Below, piece after piece: positions 1-5,522 of a stretch of DNA of 5,522 bases. Origin of the DNA: Gemmataceae bacterium (GTDB taxonomy: Bacteria; Planctomycetota; Planctomycetia; Gemmatales; Gemmataceae); NCBI GenBank assembly GCA_947474875.1, contig CANJKY010000308.1, positions 1-5,522 on the forward strand, given 5' to 3'. A program made the translations under genes and the position numbers. Position 1 is the first letter of the stretch. Each line of letters opens with the position of its first letter. The notes below the pieces were generated by a model that did no database searches, was not told where the DNA came from, and saw nothing but the letters and a program-made list of their open reading frames with translations.

Positions 1-25
1 CGGCGAATGGGAAGGAGAGTGCCCA

Positions 26-448
26 CTACCATCGGGGGAAAAAAGCGAGGACAGAACGGCGAAGTGAAAGTGTGGCACGCCTTTCCATTTTCGTTTCGCG
101 GTCCTTGTGGTCTCCGGTGAACACCGAAATGGCGCCGATCGTGTAATCCGGATCTTCAGGCTGTTTCGATGTCGCGATGAAGAGGCTGCGGCCGTCAGGC
201 AGTTGGTATGCGTGAAATGGTCCGTCTTTGGGCCTTCCGTCCTGTCTCGGAACGGACATGTACGCTCCGCAGCTCCGTGTCCAGTCGTATGCCCCTGCTC
301 GCCACAGTGCGGCTTCCGCTTCGCTCCACGGCTGCCCGTCGCGAACCTCTTCAGTTCCGCACTGCCAGATGACACCGGCGGTCAGCAACAGTAGCAGAAC
401 GGTGGCAATTGCGATTCGGCGTCGGGTCCACCAGTTGAGACGGAACAT
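26..448 (-). CDS. Hypothetical single-pass membrane-anchored protein, 140 aa
   Basis: I do not recognise this protein. It begins with a short basic stretch (WWTRRR, residues 6-11), then a hydrophobic segment at about residues 12-28 rich in Leu, Val, Ile and Ala. That fits an N-terminal membrane anchor or uncleaved signal, with the rest outside the cytoplasm. Cys30 follows the segment, but IWQC is a poor lipobox, so I do not call it a lipoprotein. The soluble part has a Trp-Ser-Glu-Ala-Glu-Ala stretch (41-46), a Tyr-Gln-Leu-Pro-Asp-Gly-Arg stretch (81-87) and the segment IGAISVFTGDHKDR (104-117), and ends in a basic, aromatic tail. Cys30 and Cys60 are the only cysteines and could form a disulfide. 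The start is supported by a GGGAGGTG Shine-Dalgarno just upstream. The gene looks less G/C-biased at third positions than the large gene next to it. It lies directly behind that gene's terminator, so it is probably transcribed separately. The reading frame is convincing; the function is unknown. Confidence 0.75.
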   Translation of the reverse strand: MFRLNWWTRRRIAIATVLLLLLTAGVIWQCGTEEVRDGQPWSEAEAALWRAGAYDWTRSCGAYMSVPRQDGRPKDGPFHAYQLPDGRSLFIATSKQPEDPDYTIGAISVFTGDHKDRETKMERRATLSLRRSVLAFFPRW

Positions 449-452
449 GCTG

Positions 453-460
453 CACCTCCC
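453..460 (-). promoter_or_regulatory. Ribosome binding site of the 140-aa gene
   Basis: Read on the minus strand this is GGGAGGTG. The GGAGG core lies 6 nt before the ATG at 448-446, an ideal Shine-Dalgarno distance. It fixes the start codon and is the best ribosome binding site in the left half of the window. Confidence 0.7.
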
Positions 461-477
461 GTCGCAGGTGTAGCACG

Positions 478-534
478 AAAAATGGTTGGCCGCGACCCGC
501 CGGGGAGTGCTCCCCGGCGGGTCGCGGCCAACCA
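478..534 (-). terminator. Intrinsic terminator: perfect 25-bp hairpin plus T5
   Basis: Bases 483-507 and 510-534 are exact reverse complements (25 bp, no mismatch) around a 2-base centre, so the RNA loop would be about 4 nt. The stem is very G/C rich. On the minus strand it is followed directly by TTTTT (A478-A482 on the plus strand), which gives the form of a Rho-independent terminator. It starts 10 nt after the TGA stop of the large cytochrome-dehydrogenase gene, so it very probably ends that transcript. On the plus strand there is no T run after the stem, so it appears one-directional. It also separates the large gene from the 140-aa gene downstream. Confidence 0.88.
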
Positions 535-544
535 GAGAGGAGCA

Positions 545-3500
545 TCACTTCAACGTCGAGAGATACTCAATCAGGTCCAGAAACTCGACCGGGGCCATCG
601 TGCCGGCCTGGCCCTCGGGCATGCTGCTCTGCTTGAGGACAGTCCGCCCGTCGATGTCCGCCTTCTTCACCGTCACCTTGTCCTTCCCGTCGAAGATCAC
701 CACCTCGTCCTTGTTCTCCGACACCAGTAGGCCGATCACGGATTTGCCGTCCAGCTTGTCGATGCGGGTGGAGCGGTACTTCTCGTCCACCTCGGCGTTC
801 GGGTCGATGACCGACTCGATCAGCTTCACCCGCGACTTCGACCGCTCCATCACCTTGTCCAGGTTCGGGCCGTAGTCCGCCCCCTCGCCGTTGCCCACTT
901 TGTGGCAGGAGGTGCAGGTCCGCTGGAACACCTCCCGGCCCTTCGAAGCGTTGCCGGTGAGCATCGCCAGCCCGGTCATCTGCTTGTTCTTCTCCTCCAG
1001 CGTCAACTTGTCGCCGCCGAGCAACCGGGCCAGGAACGGGGCCGCCGCCCCGCCCAGCTTCTTGTTCTTCTGGATCTCGGTCAGAAGTTTGCCCGCCTCC
1101 GGGTTGGCCGATGCGAACTTGGGGGTGAAGAAGTCGCTCGGCCACGCGGCCTCGTTCGCCGCCAGGGCAGCCTCCACGGTGTACCGCGTCCAGTAGTCCA
1201 GCGGCTTGGTGGTGATCGCGGCCACCGCGTTCATGGCGTCGCCGGAGGCGAAGAAGCTGAGCGCGCGGGCGGCTTCGGTGCGGACTCGCGGGTGGTTGTC
1301 GGTTGCCGCCTTCTTGAACCGCTCGATCACGCCGGGGATGCGGTCCCGCTCGTCGGCCAGAACGTGAACGGCCGCCGCCCGCGCCTGGAAGGTCTTGCAC
1401 CCCAGCACCGCGTCGGCCAACTTCGCGTCCACCGCGTGGTGGCCCTGCTGCACCCACAGCGCTTCGCACCGCAGGCGGTCGTAGTCCGGGTCTGTGTCCT
1501 TCAGGCCGGCCACCCACTTCGCCACGGCCGGCAGCACCTCGGCGGCGGGGCGGTCGTGCAACTCCCGGCGGGCGCGGTAGCGGGTCCGCCACTCGTACTC
1601 GCGGAACTGCTCGCAGATGTCGGCCACGCTCTTGCCCGCCTGCGTGACCGGGGTGACCGGCTTCTTGCCCTCGCCGACGAGCCTGTACACCCGCCCCTTC
1701 GTGTGGTTGCGGTTCGGGTCCCGCTGGCTGTACTGCATGTGACCGATGAGCGGGCTGGCCCAGTCCACGAAGTACAGAGCGCCGTCCGGGCCGATCTGCG
1801 GATCGCCGGGGCGGAAGTGCTTGTCCGGGCTGCGGACCAGGTCGTCCCACTTGCCGTCGGCCGCCTTCAGCCGCTCGCCCATGAACCCGGCTCCGTCGTC
1901 CCGCATCTTGTAGTGCGTCAGCCCGTTCAGGTTGATCACGCACGCATACGTGAAGTGCTTCTGCACCGCGTCCGGCAACGCCCGCGACACCAGCCACTCG
2001 TTCCCCAGGTTCGGCCGCTCCCCGTTGGGCAAGATGAAGTTCAGCTGCTTGCGGCCGTTGTACGGTTTGCCGGACAGCGGCACGTCCCACGTCTGGTTGG
2101 CTGTGGTGCCGTCGCCGACGATCCCCTGGCCCCACTCGTCGAACACGTAGCACCACATGTTCGCCATGCCGGGCAACTTGAACTGGTTGATCCGCAGGGA
2201 CCGCGGGTCGAGCACGTAGGCGCCGCCGTCCCCCTTGCTGCGGTGCGGCCCCCACGGGGTTTCCAGCGTGGTGCTGGTGGCGATGCCTTCGAGCATGTGC
2301 AGCAGTCCGCCGTGACTCCACTCCCACGCCCCGCAGCTGTGGTGCGTGTCGTCCGTCGCCCACCCGTCCATCAGGTACGTCACCTCGTCCGCCTTGTCGT
2401 CCCCGTCGGTGTCCTTCAGGAACAGCAGCCGCGGCTGGTCCACCACCAGCACCCCGCCGTTGAAGAACTCGAACCCGGTTGGGCACTGCAGCTTGTCGTA
2501 GAACACCGTCCGCTTGTCCGCCTTGCCGTCGCCGTCGGTGTCTTCGAGGATGAGCAACCGGTCGTTCGGCTTCGGGTCGCCCGGCCGCCACTGCGGGTAG
2601 GTGGGCATGCACGCCACCCACAGCCGCCCCTTGTTGTCGAAGTTGATCTGCACCGGGCTGGCCAGCTCCGGGCACGTCTTCTCGTCGGCGAACAGCTCCA
2701 GCTTGAACCCGGGCGGCACGCGAGCGCCCTTGATGAGGTCCGTCGGCGGGGCGATGTTCGGCCCCAACGCCGGCGGGTTCTCCGAGTACCCGCGATCCGG
2801 CCCGCCGAACCGCGTCGGCGGGACGACCAGCTCGCCCGTCTTGCTGTCGTCCGGCTTGTCCGGCACCGCCTTGCCGTTCGCCAAATCCCAGATGTACTGG
2901 TCTCGCACGGCCGCCATGTTCCGCAGCTTGACGTACTCCCGCGGGAACGTCTCGGTGTCGAAGGTCCGCCGCCCGCCGTACACGTACCAGCCGTTCACCA
3001 TGCGGTAGTCCTGGCTGTGCATCCAGCTCTTGTCGTTCACCACCGCCCGCATTTTCTCGAACTCCGAGGTGCCGGTCTTGCCTTCCGGTTCGGCCCCGAA
3101 CAGCCCCTTGAACAGCGCCGCCCCGAGCACCTTGTCGCCGGCCTCGTTCATCTGAAACCCGCCAACGGTCAGCTTGCCCCCGCCCTTCTCGAACGCCGCC
3201 AGCGTCGGGGTGAACACGTCCACGAACGCCAGCTTCCGCTTGTCCGCCACCGCCTTCACCGCGTCGGCGTACAGCTTCAGCCGCTCGTTCTCCGCCTTGC
3301 CGTCCGGTAGGAACTTGTCGCCGGTGTTCTCGAACGCGATGGGCGACACCAGTACGAACCGCGGCGGGGACTTGGCGTCGTCCCGCGGGTACTTGGCGGT
3401 GTAGTCGTCGATGAACTTCTCGTAGTCGGCCTGGAACTTCGCTACGCCGTCCTTGCCCTTGAACGACTCGTTCCAGCCGAAGAAGCACAGGAACGTGTCC

Positions 3501-3907
3501 GGGTTGAAGGCGTCCAGCGGGTCGTCCAGGTGGGTGTAATCGGCCGACCGCTGCCGCTGCCCGACCTCGTCCGCCGGGAACCCGAAGTTCCGCACCACCA
3601 GTTGTTTATCCTTGTGCTTCAGGTGGAGCATCGTCTCGAAGTGGCCGTACAGGCTCATCCGCTCGGCGGTGGTGTTGCCGACGAACGCGATCCGCTCGCC
3701 GGTCACGAATTCGAGCGGCAGTTTGCTCTCCGGCAGCGGCGGCTTCTTCGGCCGCGGGCCGGGTCGCATCAGCTTTTGCGCCGTCTCGGTGGACGGGCCG
3801 TCCGGCTTCTTCCTCTGCTGGGAGCGGAGGTCGGCAGTGGTCAGGAGGGTCAGACCGGCGACCGCGAGCACGGCGGCGATGCGGCGGGAGCGGGGGAAAG
3901 TCGTCAT
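545..3907 (-). CDS. Secreted PVC-type dehydrogenase with SGNH-like domain and C-terminal CxxCH cytochrome c domain
   Basis: This is a 1,120-residue exported protein, probably a periplasmic oxidoreductase that passes electrons to its own c-type haem; its substrate is unknown. Order: signal peptide (about 1-30, TTFPRSRR then a hydrophobic core); Pro/Lys-rich linker (32-65); SGNH/GDSL-like domain (about 68-272) with VGNT at 76-79, RNFG at 106-109 and GWN at 144-146; linker with a Trp/Tyr-rich stretch (295-345); beta-propeller dehydrogenase domain like TIGR02604 (about 395-745) with two Asp-rich loops, DTDGDGKAD (456-464) and DTDGDDKAD (499-507); HEAT-like helical region (about 760-965); haem domain like TIGR02603 (about 980-1120) with CTSCH at 998-1002 and likely axial Met1096 in SSMPEG. 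The frame is open upstream to 4822, but the signal peptide begins at the ATG at 3907, so I start there. The ribosome binding site is weak. The SGNH domain lacks the usual catalytic Ser and His. Family assignment is firm; the electron-transfer role is inferred from the family and the haem site. Confidence 0.93.
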   Translation of the reverse strand: MTTFPRSRRIAAVLAVAGLTLLTTADLRSQQRKKPDGPSTETAQKLMRPGPRPKKPPLPESKLPLEFVTGERIAFVGNTTAERMSLYGHFETMLHLKHKDKQLVVRNFGFPADEVGQRQRSADYTHLDDPLDAFNPDTFLCFFGWNESFKGKDGVAKFQADYEKFIDDYTAKYPRDDAKSPPRFVLVSPIAFENTGDKFLPDGKAENERLKLYADAVKAVADKRKLAFVDVFTPTLAAFEKGGGKLTVGGFQMNEAGDKVLGAALFKGLFGAEPEGKTGTSEFEKMRAVVNDKSWMHSQDYRMVNGWYVYGGRRTFDTETFPREYVKLRNMAAVRDQYIWDLANGKAVPDKPDDSKTGELVVPPTRFGGPDRGYSENPPALGPNIAPPTDLIKGARVPPGFKLELFADEKTCPELASPVQINFDNKGRLWVACMPTYPQWRPGDPKPNDRLLILEDTDGDGKADKRTVFYDKLQCPTGFEFFNGGVLVVDQPRLLFLKDTDGDDKADEVTYLMDGWATDDTHHSCGAWEWSHGGLLHMLEGIATSTTLETPWGPHRSKGDGGAYVLDPRSLRINQFKLPGMANMWCYVFDEWGQGIVGDGTTANQTWDVPLSGKPYNGRKQLNFILPNGERPNLGNEWLVSRALPDAVQKHFTYACVINLNGLTHYKMRDDGAGFMGERLKAADGKWDDLVRSPDKHFRPGDPQIGPDGALYFVDWASPLIGHMQYSQRDPNRNHTKGRVYRLVGEGKKPVTPVTQAGKSVADICEQFREYEWRTRYRARRELHDRPAAEVLPAVAKWVAGLKDTDPDYDRLRCEALWVQQGHHAVDAKLADAVLGCKTFQARAAAVHVLADERDRIPGVIERFKKAATDNHPRVRTEAARALSFFASGDAMNAVAAITTKPLDYWTRYTVEAALAANEAAWPSDFFTPKFASANPEAGKLLTEIQKNKKLGGAAAPFLARLLGGDKLTLEEKNKQMTGLAMLTGNASKGREVFQRTCTSCHKVGNGEGADYGPNLDKVMERSKSRVKLIESVIDPNAEVDEKYRSTRIDKLDGKSVIGLLVSENKDEVVIFDGKDKVTVKKADIDGRTVLKQSSMPEGQAGTMAPVEFLDLIEYLSTLK

Positions 3908-3953
3908 CGACGAGTGTTCCGGTGGGGAAGGGCAGGGTCGGTGGGATACGGAG

Positions 3954-3982
3954 AGTATGCGCGATCCGGGGGCGGGCTTCAA
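3954..3982 (-). promoter_or_regulatory. Candidate sigma70-like promoter of the cytochrome-dehydrogenase gene
   Basis: On the minus strand, TTGAAG (3982-3977) and CATACT (3959-3954) are separated by exactly 17 bp. Each hexamer matches 4 of 6 consensus bases. Transcription would start near 3947, giving a leader of about 40 nt before the ATG at 3907. The position and spacing are right, but planctomycete promoters are poorly defined, so this is a prediction only. Confidence 0.45.
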
Positions 3983-4039
3983 GTTAGGGCGCCAGAGGTG
4001 TGGCCGATCCATCCGCCGACCCGGACCGCGTGGCGGTTC

Positions 4040-4045
4040 TATAAC
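4040..4045 (+). promoter_or_regulatory. Candidate -10 box of the nucleotidyltransferase gene
   Basis: TATAAC matches the -10 consensus at 5 of 6 bases in an otherwise G/C-rich stretch. Counting 7 bases on from its end puts the transcription start on the A of the ATG at 4052. I see no good -35 hexamer around 4016-4022 and no Shine-Dalgarno close to the start codon, so a leaderless mRNA is possible. Confidence 0.35.
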
Positions 4046-4051
4046 ACCGGC

Positions 4052-4738
4052 ATGGACGCCATCATCCTCGCCGCCGGCAAGGGCACTCGCCTCCGCCCGT
4101 ACACCAACGATCTCCCCAAGCCGCTTCTGCCTGTGCAAGGGCGGCCGATTCTCGACTGGATCATCGGCGCGCTGCCGCCGGTGGACCGGCTGGTCGTGGT
4201 GGTGAACTACCTGGCCGAACACGTCGAAGCGTACCTCAAGACCCAGAAGCATGTGACGAACTGGACGACGGTGCGGCAGGCCGAGCCGCGGGGCACCGGC
4301 GACGCGCTCATGGCGTGCAAAGGGGCGATCAACTCGGACCGGGTGATGGTGCTGAACGGCGACGACCTGATCGGCCGGGCGGACCTGAAGCGGCTGAGCG
4401 AGGTGCCGGCCGGCATCCTGGTGCATACGGTCGGCACCCCGGAGGCGTTCGGCATCGTGTTTACCAAGCCGGATGGCACCCTCGAACACATCGTCGAGAA
4501 GCCGCAGGGGTTGCCCGCCCCGCAGATGGCGAACATCGGCGGGTACGTGTTCCCGAAGAGCGTGTTCGACCTGACCCTGACCCTGTCCCCGCGGAACGAG
4601 TACGAGATCACCGAGGCGGTGGCGAAGCTGGCCGAGCGGGGTCCGTTCCACGTGGTGAAATCCGACTACTGGCTGCCCATCGGGGACATCGACCAGTGGT
4701 GCTGGAGCCAGCTCAAGGACGTGGGGCCGGTGCGGTAG
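4052..4738 (+). CDS. Sugar-1-phosphate nucleotidyltransferase (NTP_transferase family)
   Basis: This 228-residue cytoplasmic enzyme should couple an NTP to a sugar-1-phosphate, giving an NDP-sugar and pyrophosphate for cell-surface glycan synthesis. The hallmarks are present: the nucleotide-binding LAAGKGTRLRP at 6-16, LPKPLLPV at 21-28, EPRGTGDAL at 78-86, the metal-binding Asp region LNGDDL at 101-106, EKP at 149-151, NIGGYVF at 161-167, EYEITEA at 183-189, and a closing WLPIGDIDQW at 207-216. It contains only the catalytic Rossmann-like domain. It lacks the left-handed beta-helix or other C-terminal extension found in GlmU, GlgC or many archaeal sugar nucleotidyltransferases. EYEIT and GTGDAL suggest a thymidylyl- or uridylyltransferase more than MurU, but the sugar and base cannot be read from sequence alone. 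The ATG at 4052 is chosen because the family's N-terminus begins exactly there (MDAIILAAG); the open frame upstream codes for nothing family-like. Its last 26 bp overlap the convergent DUF4058 gene. Confidence 0.92.
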   Translation: MDAIILAAGKGTRLRPYTNDLPKPLLPVQGRPILDWIIGALPPVDRLVVVVNYLAEHVEAYLKTQKHVTNWTTVRQAEPRGTGDALMACKGAINSDRVMVLNGDDLIGRADLKRLSEVPAGILVHTVGTPEAFGIVFTKPDGTLEHIVEKPQGLPAPQMANIGGYVFPKSVFDLTLTLSPRNEYEITEAVAKLAERGPFHVVKSDYWLPIGDIDQWCWSQLKDVGPVR

Positions 4739-5504
4739 CGGCGCGGGCGATGTCCGCGGCCCAGGCGTCGTCCGGCGGGGGCAGGCGGGGTTCAGGCAGG
4801 GCACGGTAAATGTAATCGGCATACCCGGCGTCGTCGTACACCTTGTGCAGCAGCGCTTGCAGGTCGAGGGTCGGTTCGGGTTCGCCGGGGCGGAGTGGGA
4901 TCGGGATCACCGGCAACCGGTCGCGGAGGGCGATGGGCCAGAACGCCACCCGTGGCCGGCTGATCCGGCGGCTGACGGCGACGCAGTAGTCACACGCCGG
5001 CAGGTCCACCCACGGCATCCGCTCGCCCCCGCGGAGTAAATCGATCTCCACCAAATTGGCGGGTGACGCGAGCAGCCGTCGCCACTTGAACTGGTGCTGT
5101 TCACGGTCTTCGCCGTTCGTCTTGTTCGACGGGCTGAGCAGTTCGATGGCCGTGACGAGGGTGCGGTCGTCCCTGTCCCGCACTTCCAAATATGAGATGC
5201 GAAACAGTTCCACTTCGGGTGGCGTTTCGACGGCCGCCGGACCTTCCATCACCGCAATCGCCTCCGCCGCGGACGACGCCCGATTCGCCATCACGCCCAC
5301 GTCGGGACGACCCACCCGCTGTCGATGACCATCCTCATCGTCGATCTCGTGCAGGTAGATATACTCCTCGATTTTGACGATGTAGTTCGGCCGGACCAGC
5401 CGGATGAGTGCGTTTCGCAACTCGACGAGATAGGCGTCGTGGAAGTCCGCCCACATGTTGTGGCGTTCCAGGTACGGGTTCATGCCGGGGAACGGCGAAG
5501 GCAT
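4713..5504 (-). CDS. DUF4058 family protein, 263 aa
   Basis: The protein starts MPSPFPGMNPYLE, the signature N-terminus of DUF4058, and has the family's usual length of about 250-270 residues. The biochemical role is not established. No signal peptide or membrane segment is visible, so it should be cytoplasmic. The conserved core runs from RPDVGV (residues 66-71) through IELLSPSNK (120-128) and a charged stretch with QHQFKWRRLL (136-145) to NLVEIDLLRGG (150-160). This order of PD, an acidic strand ending in SPSNK, then a second acidic strand resembles PD-(D/E)xK nucleases such as Uma2; that is my inference. The C-terminus has VYDDAGYADYIYR (222-234) and a Pro/Ala-rich tail. Two adjacent ATGs occur (5507 and 5504). 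I prefer the second because AGAGGAG is 6 nt away and family members begin MPSPFPGM. The first would add one Met. The 3' end lies inside the convergent nucleotidyltransferase gene. Confidence 0.88.
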   Translation of the reverse strand: MPSPFPGMNPYLERHNMWADFHDAYLVELRNALIRLVRPNYIVKIEEYIYLHEIDDEDGHRQRVGRPDVGVMANRASSAAEAIAVMEGPAAVETPPEVELFRISYLEVRDRDDRTLVTAIELLSPSNKTNGEDREQHQFKWRRLLASPANLVEIDLLRGGERMPWVDLPACDYCVAVSRRISRPRVAFWPIALRDRLPVIPIPLRPGEPEPTLDLQALLHKVYDDAGYADYIYRALPEPRLPPPDDAWAADIARAATAPAPRP

Positions 5505-5510
5505 CATCGG

Positions 5511-5517
5511 CTCCTCT
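5511..5517 (-). promoter_or_regulatory. Ribosome binding site of the DUF4058 gene
   Basis: The minus strand reads AGAGGAG. It is 6 nt from the ATG at 5504 and only 3 nt from the ATG at 5507, so it favours the second of the two tandem Met codons as the true start. The promoter must lie beyond the right edge of the window. Confidence 0.6.
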
Positions 5518-5522
5518 TGTTC

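Noticed and set aside
483..534. The palindrome as a mobile-element end or replication/attachment site
   Set aside because: It lies 10 nt after a stop codon and is followed by T5 on the same strand, with no transposase or target-site duplication seen. A terminator explains it.
902..3310. Plus-strand open frame of 802 codons antisense to the dehydrogenase
   Set aside because: Its composition (Arg, Val, His, Pro and Gly rich, low Lys, no recognisable motifs) is the shadow expected opposite a G/C-biased gene. The minus strand carries clear domains and motifs over the same bases.
567..3488. Minus-strand open frame of 973 codons in another frame of the same gene
   Set aside because: It is an Arg/Gly/Ala-rich out-of-frame translation of the dehydrogenase gene, a common artefact of high-GC DNA, with no family motif.
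3530..4051. N-terminal extension of the nucleotidyltransferase by 174 residues
   Set aside because: It overlaps the start of the divergent dehydrogenase gene in antisense, and the family N-terminus begins exactly at the ATG at 4052.
3908..4051. Functional coupling of the divergent dehydrogenase and nucleotidyltransferase genes
   Set aside because: They share a 144-bp intergenic region, but no operator repeat or common pathway is visible. Neighbourhood alone is not enough.
3908..4822. Open frame extending the dehydrogenase by 305 residues upstream of 3907
   Set aside because: It lies antisense to the well-supported nucleotidyltransferase gene, is rich in Pro/Arg/His of the kind seen in shadow frames, and would bury the signal peptide inside the protein. 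The signal sequence at 3907 marks the true start.
1..5522. A novel defence, mobile or CRISPR-like system
   Set aside because: There are no direct repeat arrays, recombinases, toxin-antitoxin pairs or nuclease-helicase modules. The DUF4058 nuclease-like core is the only hint and stands alone.

Overview
The window looks like chromosomal DNA from a high-GC planctomycete, most likely of the Gemmata group (Gemmataceae). The evidence is a 1,120-residue exported protein with the 'PVC-type' dehydrogenase plus CxxCH haem-binding architecture, which is typical of Planctomycetes and Verrucomicrobia, a DUF4058 protein (common in planctomycetes and cyanobacteria), and strong G/C preference at third codon positions. 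The lineage is inferred from protein families only; there is no rRNA or tRNA here.

Layout from left to right: (1) a small minus-strand gene (26-448) for a 140-residue membrane-anchored protein of unknown function; (2) a perfect 25-bp hairpin followed by five T on the minus strand (478-534), an intrinsic terminator; (3) a large minus-strand gene (545-3907) for a secreted multidomain protein with a signal peptide, a degenerate SGNH-hydrolase-like domain, a beta-propeller dehydrogenase domain, a helical-repeat region and a C-terminal mono-haem cytochrome c domain; (4) a 144-bp divergent intergenic region (3908-4051) with a candidate sigma70-like promoter for each direction; (5) a plus-strand gene (4052-4738) for a short sugar-1-phosphate nucleotidyltransferase; (6) a minus-strand DUF4058 gene (4713-5504) that converges on the nucleotidyltransferase gene and overlaps its 3' end by 26 bp.

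The four genes do not form an obvious pathway. The cytochrome-dehydrogenase probably works in the periplasm on a sugar or similar small molecule and passes electrons to its own haem. The nucleotidyltransferase makes activated sugars in the cytoplasm. DUF4058 has no established role, although its conserved core resembles a PD-(D/E)xK nuclease fold. I see no mobile element, CRISPR array, RNA gene or defence cassette. The points most worth a second look are the lost catalytic residues of the SGNH-like domain, the nuclease-like motif order in DUF4058, the perfect terminator hairpin, and the possible leaderless start of the nucleotidyltransferase.
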